NCBI GenBank assembly: GCA_964619555.1
Contig: CAZUDV010000007.1
Location: 62,001-126,000, forward strand
Source of the DNA: JAGOPY01 sp964619555
Lineage (GTDB): Bacteria > Bacteroidota > Bacteroidia > Bacteroidales > JAGOPY01
Length of the DNA: 64,000 bases
Reading direction: 5' to 3'
Shown here: one piece after another, positions 43,100 to 52,801 of the stretch
Position numbering within the stretch: position 1 is the first letter of the stretch
How the letters are laid out: each line of letters begins with the position of its first letter
Notes under the pieces: model-generated
Seen by the model: only the letters and a program-made list of their open reading frames with translations
Told to the model about the DNA's origin: nothing
The model's database searches: none
Program-made: the position numbers and the translations under genes

Positions 43100-44860
43100 A
43101 TGAACAAGTTAGCAAAGTACAGTTGGGCAATCATTCTGGTTTTGATCCTTGCCCAATGGATTTCCTGCAAGGAAGATGAAGATCAGCCGGATGTTCTGGC
43201 AAGTTTTACTTTTCAAGTGGATGATGTGGATTTCAAGACTATCCACTTTACCAACGCTTCTCAGAATTTTTCCGCTTTATCATGGGATTTTGGCGATGGT
43301 TCCGCGCTATCGACGGAAACCAATCCCACCCACACCTTCACCACTCTTGGCGATTTTAATGTTAAGCTGACTGCCACTTCCCTCAATGGCGATAAAATCG
43401 ACCAGTACTCGGAATCGATTACCATTTCAGACCCGAATGCCGAACTGACCAAACTGGTCGGAGATGTATCGAAAACCTGGAAACTCCTCCGCGACGTCAG
43501 CACGGGCCGATATCCCTGTGAATGCGGGCCATGGGATCACAGCACCATCTGGTGGGCCCAGGGCCTCAACAATGACGAACTGGCCAACCGACCCTGCATC
43601 CTGAATGACGAATGGACATTCGGACGCGACGGTTCACTGGTCATCGATCTGAAAGGCGATTACTGGGCGGAAGGCGGAGTATTCGATCCGGCCAATATCT
43701 GTGCCAGCACCAGTGACCCGATGCTCGGTCCGAACGGAGAAGAACTCTCTGCATGGGGTGGCGGTAATTTCACCTTTACCCTGACTACAGGAACAGAACC
43801 CACGATCGATGCCGAAGGCCTTGGAGCTTACCTCGGACTGTGCAAACTGGGCAACGGAGAAGAAGTGAAAGTCCCTCAGCAACATGTCCTGTATAATATC
43901 ATCAAACTCACCGACGACGCTGTCGACACTCTCATCGTGGAAGGCCGCTACCAGTGGGATCCGAATGATCCGGGCGGATACTGGAGATTCGTACTGGTAC
44001 ACTACGACGATCCGAACGCCGAGCCCCCGATTCCGAACCCTTCACCGGTTGCCGACTTCACCATGGTCCAGGAAGGTGCTACCATCACCTGCACCAATAC
44101 GACCAAATATGGGATCACTTATCTCTGGGACTTCGGCGACGGCCAGTCTTCGACAGAAAAAGATCCGGTCCATACCTATCAATATGACGGATTCTACGTG
44201 GTAACGCTTACAGCAACCAATACGGCCGGTTCCACCAGCAAGTTCAGGTCAGCCTTTGTCAGCGTCAATTCACCAGCCCTTACTGACGAAATGCTCCAAG
44301 GCAGTCCATGGAAAGTCGTGGTCAATGATCTGACCATTTTCGTTGGGCCAACTCTGGGCAGCAGCGAATGGTGGGCTGTTCCAAAGGGGTTCCTTACCGG
44401 GAGCGGTACCGGCGGAGATGACTGGTCCTGCATCACAGACGATGAATTTACTTTCAGCGCCGGTGGAGTATATACCTATGACGGCAAAGTAACTGTACGC
44501 AATGACGGCTACTTCGGAAGCCCCAACGGTTGCTGGAACGAGGCGGACCTTACCGGAAACGCAGCTTATTTCAGGTCAGGGACACATACTTATGCCTTCA
44601 CGCCCGCTTCCGGTGGAGCCAATGCAACGATACTTCTGACGAATGGCCCTGACCGGGCGGCTTTCCTGGGCTTCTACAAAGGATACTATGGCGGGGAGAA
44701 CACTAACAATGCCAATCCTCCGAACGGCGGCAATCCGACCAATCTGTATGAAGTGATGGGATACGCCCATGGAACCACCAAAGAATATCTGTTCGTCACG
44801 GTTGACCTCGACGGTGCCGCCGATGGAACATCCTCCTGGTCTGTCATCCTGGAACGCTGA
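43100..44860 (+). CDS. Surface lipoprotein with two PKD domains (glycan-binding candidate of the PUL)
   Basis: A 586-residue SPII lipoprotein (lipobox ending Cys23, ISCKEDED). It has a duplicated layout: PKD domain 1 (about 35-110; LSWDFGDGSALSTETNPTHTF), a Trp-rich module (about 115-305), PKD domain 2 (about 315-390; YLWDFGDGQSSTEKDPVHTY) and a second Trp-rich module (about 395-586). Both modules share an EWW/IWW...DDEFTF pattern. In Bacteroidota PULs such proteins bind the polymer at the cell surface beside SusCD. It lies just upstream of susC, separated by a terminator-like hairpin. The target glycan is not readable directly. Confidence 0.82.
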   Translation: MNKLAKYSWAIILVLILAQWISCKEDEDQPDVLASFTFQVDDVDFKTIHFTNASQNFSALSWDFGDGSALSTETNPTHTFTTLGDFNVKLTATSLNGDKIDQYSESITISDPNAELTKLVGDVSKTWKLLRDVSTGRYPCECGPWDHSTIWWAQGLNNDELANRPCILNDEWTFGRDGSLVIDLKGDYWAEGGVFDPANICASTSDPMLGPNGEELSAWGGGNFTFTLTTGTEPTIDAEGLGAYLGLCKLGNGEEVKVPQQHVLYNIIKLTDDAVDTLIVEGRYQWDPNDPGGYWRFVLVHYDDPNAEPPIPNPSPVADFTMVQEGATITCTNTTKYGITYLWDFGDGQSSTEKDPVHTYQYDGFYVVTLTATNTAGSTSKFRSAFVSVNSPALTDEMLQGSPWKVVVNDLTIFVGPTLGSSEWWAVPKGFLTGSGTGGDDWSCITDDEFTFSAGGVYTYDGKVTVRNDGYFGSPNGCWNEADLTGNAAYFRSGTHTYAFTPASGGANATILLTNGPDRAAFLGFYKGYYGGENTNNANPPNGGNPTNLYEVMGYAHGTTKEYLFVTVDLDGAADGTSSWSVILER

Positions 44861-44895
44861 TCCTGATTTTAGCGTTTATTGCGCATTTGCCTAAT

Positions 44896-44940
44896 AAAAT
44901 CAAGAGTGGGCGCTCCGGAAGCCTCACTCTTGATTTTTTA
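44896..44940 (+). terminator. Intrinsic terminator-like hairpin between PKD lipoprotein and susC
   Basis: The left arm AAAATCAAGAGTGGG pairs with CCTCACTCTTGATTTT around a loop near CGCTCCGGAAG, and a T6 run follows. The hairpin ends only 35 bp before the susC start, leaving little room for a separate promoter, so it probably gives partial termination or mRNA processing rather than a full stop. Confidence 0.8.
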
Positions 44941-44975
44941 AATTGAAACCCAGTTTAATAAAACCATTAGACCAG

Positions 44976-47912
44976 ATGAATATGAAAAAAATAATTACGC
45001 TGTTTATTTTTACGGTACTTTCTGTTTCGCTGCTGGCCCAGGCAAGGCTCATCACAGGCAAAGTGAGGGATGACGCCGGAAGCCCCCTGCCGGGCGTTAC
45101 CGTACAGATAATTGGTACGGGAACCGGTACCATCACCGATTTCAACGGCTTTTACCAGATCAATGCAGAAACCGGCAATACCATAAGATTCAGCTTTATC
45201 GGTTTCGTCGCCCGGGAAATCATCGTTGCAGATCAGAAGACTATCGATATAGTGATGCTGGAAGAAACAGCCCTGCTGGATGAAGTCGTGGTCATCGGGT
45301 ACGGCACGCAGAAAAAGAAAGACCTCACCACTGCCGTCTCTGTAGTCGACCAAAAGGAAATAGAAGAACGGCCCATCATATCGGCCGCTCAGGCCCTACA
45401 GGGAAAAGCCGCCGGCGTCCAGGTAACCCAGCCTTCAGGTAAACCCGGAGTAGGGCTGTCAGTCAGGGTCAGGGGTTCCACCTCAGTGCTGGCGGGCAAT
45501 GAACCGTTGTATGTGATCGACGGGGTCCCAACCACCAGCACTGCCGGGCTGAATCCAAACGATATTGCTACTATGAGCGTCCTCAAGGATGCATCCTCCG
45601 CAGCCATTTACGGAGCCAGGGCGGCCAATGGCGTGGTCCTGATCACCACCAAGCGGGGCAGGGAAGAAACACCTTCTATCAATTTCGACGTTTATGCCGG
45701 TTTTTCCAAACTCAGGAAAACAATACCTGTGCTGAATACCAAGCAATACAGGGACCTGATGGAAGAGATCGGAATAGGGATGGATCCTTCCTGGACCAGC
45801 TTCGGGGTGTGGAGCGACTCCGTCTTCGGTACCGGTTATAACCAGTCTTACCAGCTCTCATTTTCCGGAGGTTCCGAGAAAACGCAGTATTACTTTTCGG
45901 CTGGTTACATGAGTGACGCCGGTCTGGTGAAACCTGCCCGTTTCGACCGTTATTCCGTCAGGCTGAACCTGGACAACCAGCTGAAATCCTGGCTGAAGAT
46001 CGGTACCAGTATCAATATAAACCGCCTCCGGACCCAGGATACTCCCGACAACCTGAGCTCCGGGCGGGGCGGTGTTTTCATGAGTGCGCTGAATACGCCC
46101 CCGTTCCTCAGTATCTGGAAAGATGACGGAAGTGGATGGTACGATCCGAACCCGTTCCAGCCTTCCTGGGAAAATCCCGTCGCCTACATGAATGGCGCCG
46201 ACCAGGAAGCGATCGATAACAACCTGTTCGGAAATATCTATGCCGAAGCCAGGTTCCTGAAAAACTTCACATTCAAGACCAAATTCGGTGTGGATGAAAA
46301 TGCCCATCAGTGGAACTATTACCTCGATCCCATTACGACCAATTACGGACGCCAGAACAATGGGATCGGGCAGGCCGACAAACGGAACAGTTTCGCATGG
46401 CTCTGGGATAATACCCTGGATTATGTCAAATCATGGGAGAAGCATAATTTCAGCGCTATGGCCGGAAGCAGCATCCAGAAATACAAATCGGACGATTCCT
46501 TCATCTACGGCACTGATTTCCCGGCTGATACCAATGTCACGACGATCAATGCGGCCAATGTTACTACCGGTACTACCTACATTGAGGAATGGGCGCTGGC
46601 TTCCTTCTTTGCCAGGGCGACTTATGATTATGACAGCAAATATTATCTAACGGTCACGTTCCGCGAAGACGGCTCTTCCAAATTATACAACCAATGGGGA
46701 TTCATGCCTTCCTTTTCTGCCGGTTGGAGAATCTCGGGGGAAAAGTTCATGGAAAACGTGAATTTTATTGATGACCTGAAACTTTACGGAGGATGGGGCA
46801 AGATGGGGAACCAGGAAGGTATCCCGTCATACGCTCCCTATCCGCTGGTCAATTATTACCCTCAAACCCCAACGTCCCCCCCGTCAGGGCCCGGATCCTC
46901 CTGGGTTTCCTACGGCAATCCCGACCTGAAATGGGAAACGACAGCCCAGACCAACCTAGGTTTCGATCTTTCGATGTTCAATTTCCGCCTGAATATTGTA
47001 TTTGACGCCTATTACAAAAAGACGAGCGACGTTTTGCTGGATGTTCAGCTGCCCAACACACTGCCGATCACCACCATTCAGACCAATGCCGGGGAAATCG
47101 AGAACAAGGGGATCGAATTTTCCATCAACAGCATCAACATCACTAAGAAGGTGATCTGGACCACCAACCTGAACATGTCATTCAACCGTAACAAGGTGCT
47201 TTCCCTCGACTACACACCTGTTTATTATTACGGAAGAATTTACAGCAACAATTCCGACGTTGCCATTGTGAAGGAAGGATTACCCCTGGGTTCGTTCTAC
47301 GGCTACGTGGCGGATGGTGTGGATCCGGCAACCGGCATGATGAAATACAAGGATGTCAATAACGACGGGATCTTCAGCACGGCTGACCGCACGGTGATCG
47401 GGGACCCCAACCCGGATTTCATCTTCGGTTTCACCAATGTGGTGACGTATAAAAGATGGGACCTGAATATTTTCTTCCAGGGAAGTGTTGGTAACGACAT
47501 TTACAATGCAACGCGTATCGACCTGGAAGGTATGTTCGACAGCAAAAACCAGTCGACCGCTGTCCTGGACCGCTGGACCCCGGAAAATCCGTACACGGAT
47601 ATCCCGAGGGCCATCGGGGGAGGCAACGTCGACAATGTGCGTAATTCCACCCGCTTTGTGGAGGATGGCTCGTATGTCAGGCTCAAATCCCTGACTTTAT
47701 CTTACAAAGTCCTCGATCACAATCCCAAAGTCAAAGGGATCGAACAACTGACGGTTTATTGCACCGGCCAGAACCTGCTGACTTTCACCGGATACAGTGG
47801 ATTCGACCCCGAAGTCAATGCTTTCGGAAGCAGTTCCACCGTGCTTGGAATCGATTACGGGACTTACCCGCAATCCATCAATGTGATCTTCGGATTGAAT
47901 GTTCAATTTTAA
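44976..47912 (+). CDS. SusC/RagA family TonB-dependent outer-membrane transporter
   Basis: A 978-residue importer with a signal peptide and a CarboxypepD_reg-like domain (ITGKVRDDAGSPLPGVTV). The TonB box region is DEVVVIGYGTQKKKDLT, and the plug domain (YVIDGVP to GVVLITTKRG) and 22-stranded barrel follow, ending in a final Phe. It takes up oligosaccharides bound by its SusD partner, encoded 12 bp downstream. The ATG at 44976 (or 44982) is used because the earlier TTG at 44943 lies near the terminator and adds an unsuitable leader. Confidence 0.96.
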   Translation: MNMKKIITLFIFTVLSVSLLAQARLITGKVRDDAGSPLPGVTVQIIGTGTGTITDFNGFYQINAETGNTIRFSFIGFVAREIIVADQKTIDIVMLEETALLDEVVVIGYGTQKKKDLTTAVSVVDQKEIEERPIISAAQALQGKAAGVQVTQPSGKPGVGLSVRVRGSTSVLAGNEPLYVIDGVPTTSTAGLNPNDIATMSVLKDASSAAIYGARAANGVVLITTKRGREETPSINFDVYAGFSKLRKTIPVLNTKQYRDLMEEIGIGMDPSWTSFGVWSDSVFGTGYNQSYQLSFSGGSEKTQYYFSAGYMSDAGLVKPARFDRYSVRLNLDNQLKSWLKIGTSININRLRTQDTPDNLSSGRGGVFMSALNTPPFLSIWKDDGSGWYDPNPFQPSWENPVAYMNGADQEAIDNNLFGNIYAEARFLKNFTFKTKFGVDENAHQWNYYLDPITTNYGRQNNGIGQADKRNSFAWLWDNTLDYVKSWEKHNFSAMAGSSIQKYKSDDSFIYGTDFPADTNVTTINAANVTTGTTYIEEWALASFFARATYDYDSKYYLTVTFREDGSSKLYNQWGFMPSFSAGWRISGEKFMENVNFIDDLKLYGGWGKMGNQEGIPSYAPYPLVNYYPQTPTSPPSGPGSSWVSYGNPDLKWETTAQTNLGFDLSMFNFRLNIVFDAYYKKTSDVLLDVQLPNTLPITTIQTNAGEIENKGIEFSINSINITKKVIWTTNLNMSFNRNKVLSLDYTPVYYYGRIYSNNSDVAIVKEGLPLGSFYGYVADGVDPATGMMKYKDVNNDGIFSTADRTVIGDPNPDFIFGFTNVVTYKRWDLNIFFQGSVGNDIYNATRIDLEGMFDSKNQSTAVLDRWTPENPYTDIPRAIGGGNVDNVRNSTRFVEDGSYVRLKSLTLSYKVLDHNPKVKGIEQLTVYCTGQNLLTFTGYSGFDPEVNAFGSSSTVLGIDYGTYPQSINVIFGLNVQF

Positions 47913-47924
47913 TAACAGGCAACT

Positions 47925-49379
47925 ATGAAAAAGATATATTTAGCCCTGATTTCCGTGATAGCCCTCTTTTCAATCCAGTCATGCGAGAAATTCCTGGATG
48001 TTGAACCGGTGTCGCAGGGAATTTACAATGCAAGCGATTCGATCGTCTATGCCACGGGAGCGGAAGTAGAATCTGCCCTGGCCGGAGCATACGGGGATTT
48101 CCGGAATGAATACTTCGAACTGGACTACTTCGTAAACGGCGATGCGCAATCGGACGATGCGTATGCAGGAGCAGACAATCCGGCCAATTTCCAGATAGAC
48201 GATTATGCCATCGATGCCATCAATCTTAATGTAAGTCGTGATTGGGCATACCTTTACAGCACGATCGGCAAGGTTAACCCGATCATCAATAACGTCATGC
48301 AGGTGGAAGATGCCTCCTTCTCCCAGGAGCGCCGAAAGGAGATCCTCGGGGAAGCTTCATTCATCCGGGCTTTCATGTATTTCCAGGCCGTCCGGCTCTG
48401 GGGCGATATACCCCTGCAGCTTAAAGAAGTCAGGACCATCAGCGCCGAACTGCTGCCCGAGATCTATCCGCTTCTTTTCCCGGCTCGTTCACCCGTCGAC
48501 AGTGTTTACATGCAGATCATCATGGATCTGGAAGTGGCGCTGGAAAATGTGAAACCGACCAACGTGAACAAGGGTTACGTTACTACCGGAGCTGTTAACG
48601 CTATGCTGGCCAAGGTTTACGCCACCATCGAGCCGCACGATTACAACAAGGTGGTGCACTACTGCGATGCCGTAATGAGCGGACCTTACAGCCTGCTGCC
48701 CAATTACGACGACCTCTGGAACGGTACGGTTGAAAACTCTTCCGAATCCATCTTCGAGATCAACTACGAAGGCACGAGCACCAATGCCAACTGGGGAGCC
48801 AGCATGTTCATGGGACTGGACTGGAAGAAATTCAACATTCCCTCCAACGACCTGGTGAATGCCTTTGATGCGGAACAGGATGAGATCCGGAAAAATGCAT
48901 CGATCATCTTTATGGATGTCACCGGCAAATGGTCGGATAACCACTGGCCGCAAACGCATTATCCGTTCCTTTACAAATACCGTAATTATACTTCTCCCAG
49001 CCCGCAGAATTATATCTTCCTGCGACTGGCGGACATTATACTGCTGAAAGCGGAGGCTCTCAACGAACTGGGTGATGTTTCCGGCGCCGGCGATCTGGTC
49101 GATATGATCCGGAGCCGCGTGAACCTACCGAATACCACGGCAGCCTCACAGGAGGAAATGAGGCTGGCCATTGAAAAAGAGCGCCGACTGGAACTCGCTT
49201 TCGAAGGTCATCGCTGGTACGACCTCAAACGGACCGGCAGGGCGATCGAAGTGATCAACAATGCCCTGGATGAAAACGGCAACAGGCTCTACAATATATC
49301 GGAAAACGACCTGTTGTGGCCAATTCCGCAGTCAGAGCTGGATAAGAACCTGAGCCTTACCCAGAATCCGGGCTATTGA
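47925..49379 (+). CDS. SusD/RagB family surface lipoprotein
   Basis: A 484-residue lipoprotein with lipobox SIQSC (Cys20) and the start KFLDVEPVSQG common to RagB/SusD proteins. The TPR-like helices include RRKEILGEASFIRAFMYFQAVRLWGDIPL and the C-terminal part has ALNELGDVSGAGDLVDMIRSRV, with ERRLELAFEGHRWYDLKRTG and the closing WPIPQSELDKN. It sits as a lid on the SusC barrel and binds glycan. The ligand is expected to match the downstream GH30 enzymes. Confidence 0.96.
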   Translation: MKKIYLALISVIALFSIQSCEKFLDVEPVSQGIYNASDSIVYATGAEVESALAGAYGDFRNEYFELDYFVNGDAQSDDAYAGADNPANFQIDDYAIDAINLNVSRDWAYLYSTIGKVNPIINNVMQVEDASFSQERRKEILGEASFIRAFMYFQAVRLWGDIPLQLKEVRTISAELLPEIYPLLFPARSPVDSVYMQIIMDLEVALENVKPTNVNKGYVTTGAVNAMLAKVYATIEPHDYNKVVHYCDAVMSGPYSLLPNYDDLWNGTVENSSESIFEINYEGTSTNANWGASMFMGLDWKKFNIPSNDLVNAFDAEQDEIRKNASIIFMDVTGKWSDNHWPQTHYPFLYKYRNYTSPSPQNYIFLRLADIILLKAEALNELGDVSGAGDLVDMIRSRVNLPNTTAASQEEMRLAIEKERRLELAFEGHRWYDLKRTGRAIEVINNALDENGNRLYNISENDLLWPIPQSELDKNLSLTQNPGY

Positions 49380-49416
49380 TGATAAGATGCATTTTTAACG
49401 TGAATTTTAAGCGAAG

Positions 49417-50874
49417 ATGAATTATTTCAAATCGACAGGCCTTGCATTGGCTTTGGTACTGACATCGGGGCTGATATCCTGCAAGGAAAAAAACAACGAT
49501 CCGCCGGACCCTCCGGATCCGGCGGAAATCGGCAAGGCACAGGCATGGCTGACAACGGGCAATAAGTCCAAACTGCTGAACAAGGAAACCGATTTATCGG
49601 TCATGGATTCCAATACGCATCCCTTTCCGGTAATCGTCATCGACACCACGGAGACTTTCCAGGCGATTGAAGGTTTTGGGGCAGCTCTCACAGGCTCGTC
49701 GGCCTACTTGTTCAACCGTCAAATGAATGCAGCCAAAAGGGCGGAGACCCTGAAAGACCTTTTCGATCCTGAAGATGGCATCGGCATCTCTTACCTGAGA
49801 CTCACCATGGGCGCCTCCGATTTCTCCCTTTCGGATTTTTCCTACGACGACATGCCTTCCGGGCAAACAGATTTCGACCTGGAACATTTTTCGCTTGCCC
49901 AGGACCTGGAAGATGTGGTGCCTGTAATGAAGGAGATCGTACAGATAAATCCGGACATCCGGATCATGGGCACGCCCTGGAGCCCGCCGGCATGGATGAA
50001 GACCAGCAACAGCATGAAAGGGGGCAAACTGAAACCGGATTGTTACGATGTCCTGGCCCGGTATTTTGCCAGGTATATCAAGGAGATGGAATCGCATGGT
50101 ATCCAAATCACCTCCGTGACGCCACAGAATGAACCATTGTATTTCACAGCAGGTTATCCCTGTATGGAAATGCAATCGGACGAGCAGGCTGATTTTATAA
50201 AGAACCACCTGGGTCCGGTCTTCCAGGCGCAGGGAATCCAAACTAAGATCATTGTCTACGACCATAACTGGGACGTCCCGCAGTATGCCATCGACATCCT
50301 CAATGATCCGGTAGCTAAACAATACATTGCCGGTTCCGCCTTCCACGCCTATGCCGGAAATGTCACGGCCATGAGCTCTGTCCATTTTGCCCATCCTGAC
50401 AAACAGCTCTATTTCACCGAAATTTCCGGGGGAGGCTGGGCTACCGATTTCAGTGAAAACCTGATGTGGTTCATGAGCAACATTCTTATCGGTACGGTCC
50501 AGAACTGGTCAACCACGGCTTTATTCTGGAACCTGTGCCTGAATGAATACGATGGCCCTCAGAATAACGGCTGCGGTAACTGCCGGGGTGTCATCACCTA
50601 CCGGACATTCAACGGTAGCGTTGAAAAAAATGAAGAATACTATGCCATCGCCCATTTCTCGAAGTTTGTCAAACCCGGCGCATTGCGATTAGGATACAGC
50701 AAACCCCAGGAACTGAATAACCTGGGAATTTCGGCCTTCCTCAATCCGGATGGATCAAAAGCCATGGTGGTTGCCAATTACTTCAGCACACCCATAACCT
50801 TCACCGTGGAACAGGGTGGTAAATATTTTTATTACAATATCCCCTCCAGGTCAGTTGCCAGCATTACCTGGTAG
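49417..50874 (+). CDS. GH30 family glycoside hydrolase lipoprotein, first of two
   Basis: A 485-residue SPII lipoprotein (lipobox LISC, Cys22) of the GH30 clan A TIM-barrel type. The acid/base is Glu239 (VTPQNEPL) and the nucleophile is Glu335 (YFTEISGGG). The family start IEGFGAALTGSSAYL and MGTPWSPPAWMKTS are conserved. A beta-sandwich domain follows (about 420-485). GH30 contains glucosylceramidases, beta-1,6-glucanases and others; the subfamily is not fixed by eye. It is placed on the cell surface or periplasmic face beside SusCD. Confidence 0.93.
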   Translation: MNYFKSTGLALALVLTSGLISCKEKNNDPPDPPDPAEIGKAQAWLTTGNKSKLLNKETDLSVMDSNTHPFPVIVIDTTETFQAIEGFGAALTGSSAYLFNRQMNAAKRAETLKDLFDPEDGIGISYLRLTMGASDFSLSDFSYDDMPSGQTDFDLEHFSLAQDLEDVVPVMKEIVQINPDIRIMGTPWSPPAWMKTSNSMKGGKLKPDCYDVLARYFARYIKEMESHGIQITSVTPQNEPLYFTAGYPCMEMQSDEQADFIKNHLGPVFQAQGIQTKIIVYDHNWDVPQYAIDILNDPVAKQYIAGSAFHAYAGNVTAMSSVHFAHPDKQLYFTEISGGGWATDFSENLMWFMSNILIGTVQNWSTTALFWNLCLNEYDGPQNNGCGNCRGVITYRTFNGSVEKNEEYYAIAHFSKFVKPGALRLGYSKPQELNNLGISAFLNPDGSKAMVVANYFSTPITFTVEQGGKYFYYNIPSRSVASITW

Positions 50875-50892
50875 GCTTTAATCAATAATAAA

Positions 50893-52332
50893 ATGAAAAA
50901 AACCGCATCGATTTTAATCTTCAGTCTTATAATGCTCCAGCTTGTCATGGCACAAAATGCAAAGCCTGTTACAGGCAAAACTGTTGTGATGTATATAACA
51001 GCCGAAAACACCGATTTCCGTCTTATTGCCAATGCACGGATGAGTTTTGCCCCCTTCGGCCAACCGTTTGAGACCGAACCCAGCATCTTTATCGATCCTT
51101 CCAAAACATACCAGACCTTCATCGGAATAGGGGCGGCTCTGACGGATGCCTCCGCCGAAACTTTTGCCAAGCTGCCGAGGGAAAAGCAGGATGAGTTCCT
51201 CAGGGCTTATTTCGATAAGGAACAGGGCATCGGGTATTCCTTAGCCAGGACCAACATCAACAGTTGTGATTTTTCCAGCAGAAGTTACACTTATATCCAA
51301 CCGAATGACGAGGCCCTGAAATCATTCAGTGTCGCTCCAGATGCCGTTTATAAGATCCCGTTCATCAAAAGGGCGATGGAAGCAGCCGGAGGGGAACTAC
51401 CGCTTTATGCCAGTCCGTGGAGCCCGCCGGCCTGGATGAAAGACAATAACAACATGCTCCAGGGAGGAAAACTTTTACCGCAATATTACCAGCTCTGGGC
51501 CGACTATTTCGTGAAATTCATCAAGGCCTACGAGAAAAATAAAATACCCATCTGGGGAATTACGGTCCAGAATGAACCGATGGCAAAACAAACATGGGAA
51601 TCCTGCATATACACGGCGGAAGAAGAACGCGATTTCATTAAAAAATACCTCGGGCCGACCCTGGTCAAAGCCAGGATGAAAGACATAAAGCTTATCGCCT
51701 GGGATCACAACCGCGATCTGATGTACCACAGGGCTTCCACCATTCTGAACGATTCGGCGGCGGCCAGATATGTCTGGGGTATCGGTTTCCACTGGTACGA
51801 AAGCTGGACCGGCGCACCGATCTACCAAAACGTGCAAAGGGTGGCTGAAGCTTATCCGGATAAGCCGCTGCTGCTGACCGAGGCCTGCAATTACCCGTTC
51901 TCCTGGGATACTTTCGACCAGTGGAAGTGGGGAGAGAATTACGGTGAAGCCATCATCAACGACCTGAATAATGGGGCAGTGGCCTGGACTGACTGGAACA
52001 TCCTGCTGGATGAGACCGGAGGCCCCAACCACGTAGGTAATTTTTGTTTCGCCCCGGTTCATGCCAAAACCAAGGAAGGCACGCTTCATTACATGAACTC
52101 ATACTACTACATCGGGCATTTCTCCAAATTCATCCGGCCGGGTGCCAAACGACTGGCATGTTCATCCAGCCGGGCTCAACTCATGACCACCGCCTTTCTG
52201 AATACGGATGGAACCATTGCCGTGGTCATCATGAACAAGCAGGATACACCGGTGAATTTCCGCATGTACGTAGGAACGGATGCAGTTGAAACAGTAAGCC
52301 TGCCGCATTCGATCATTACTATGGTGTTCTGA
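50893..52332 (+). CDS. GH30 family glycoside hydrolase, second of two
   Basis: A 479-residue protein with a cleavable signal peptide (to about Ala20, without lipobox), so probably periplasmic. Catalytic residues are Glu228 (TVQNEPM) and Glu330 (LLTEACNYP). Shared family blocks are FIGIGAALTDASAETF and YASPWSPPAWMKDN. It is only moderately similar to its neighbour and replaces the TEISGGG loop by TEACNYPFSW, so the two probably act on different chain lengths or linkages. It lies 18 bp after the first GH30 gene. Confidence 0.93.
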   Translation: MKKTASILIFSLIMLQLVMAQNAKPVTGKTVVMYITAENTDFRLIANARMSFAPFGQPFETEPSIFIDPSKTYQTFIGIGAALTDASAETFAKLPREKQDEFLRAYFDKEQGIGYSLARTNINSCDFSSRSYTYIQPNDEALKSFSVAPDAVYKIPFIKRAMEAAGGELPLYASPWSPPAWMKDNNNMLQGGKLLPQYYQLWADYFVKFIKAYEKNKIPIWGITVQNEPMAKQTWESCIYTAEEERDFIKKYLGPTLVKARMKDIKLIAWDHNRDLMYHRASTILNDSAAARYVWGIGFHWYESWTGAPIYQNVQRVAEAYPDKPLLLTEACNYPFSWDTFDQWKWGENYGEAIINDLNNGAVAWTDWNILLDETGGPNHVGNFCFAPVHAKTKEGTLHYMNSYYYIGHFSKFIRPGAKRLACSSSRAQLMTTAFLNTDGTIAVVIMNKQDTPVNFRMYVGTDAVETVSLPHSIITMVF

Positions 52333-52352
52333 GATAGGGCAAAGTTCGAAAC

Positions 52353-52727
52353 ATGAGCAAGTCCAAAGATCGGGAAACCGGAAAAGCAACCGACTGGAAA
52401 GCCCGTCTGGGAATCGTGTATTCCACCAATCCCGAATTTCATTATGACACCGGAGAAGAAAAGGAGGGCGAAACCCTGCCTCCCGGGCAGCAAAACCTGA
52501 CGGTAATGCTCGACAGGAAGCAGCGCAAGGGCAAAGAAGTCACGCTCATCAAAGGTTTCGCGGGAACTGAGGTGGATTTGAAAGAACTGGCCAGGAAACT
52601 TAAAACAAAACTCGGTACCGGCGGTACGGCGAAAGACGGGGAAATAATCATCCAGGGGGACTTCCGGGATAAAGTGATGGAAATCCTGGTATCTGAAAAA
52701 TATAAGGTTAAAAGATCAGGCGGATGA
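52353..52727 (+). CDS. SUI1/eIF1-like (YciH) translation factor
   Basis: A 124-residue protein whose C-terminal half (about 45-120) is a SUI1 domain: QNLTVMLDRKQRKGKEVTLIKGF, LKELARKLKTKLGTGGTAKDGEI and IIQGDFRDKVMEIL. Bacterial members such as YciH resemble eukaryotic eIF1 and may check start-codon choice, but their role is not settled. It begins 20 bp after the second GH30 gene, so read-through from the PUL is possible although the functions are unrelated. Confidence 0.92.
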   Translation: MSKSKDRETGKATDWKARLGIVYSTNPEFHYDTGEEKEGETLPPGQQNLTVMLDRKQRKGKEVTLIKGFAGTEVDLKELARKLKTKLGTGGTAKDGEIIIQGDFRDKVMEILVSEKYKVKRSGG

Positions 52728-52801
52728 AGGAGGGGACAAGAGGAAGAAGATATTTTAGAATGAATAATATTGGAGTAGTCTTCTAATACTGCTTTTGCAT
52801 A

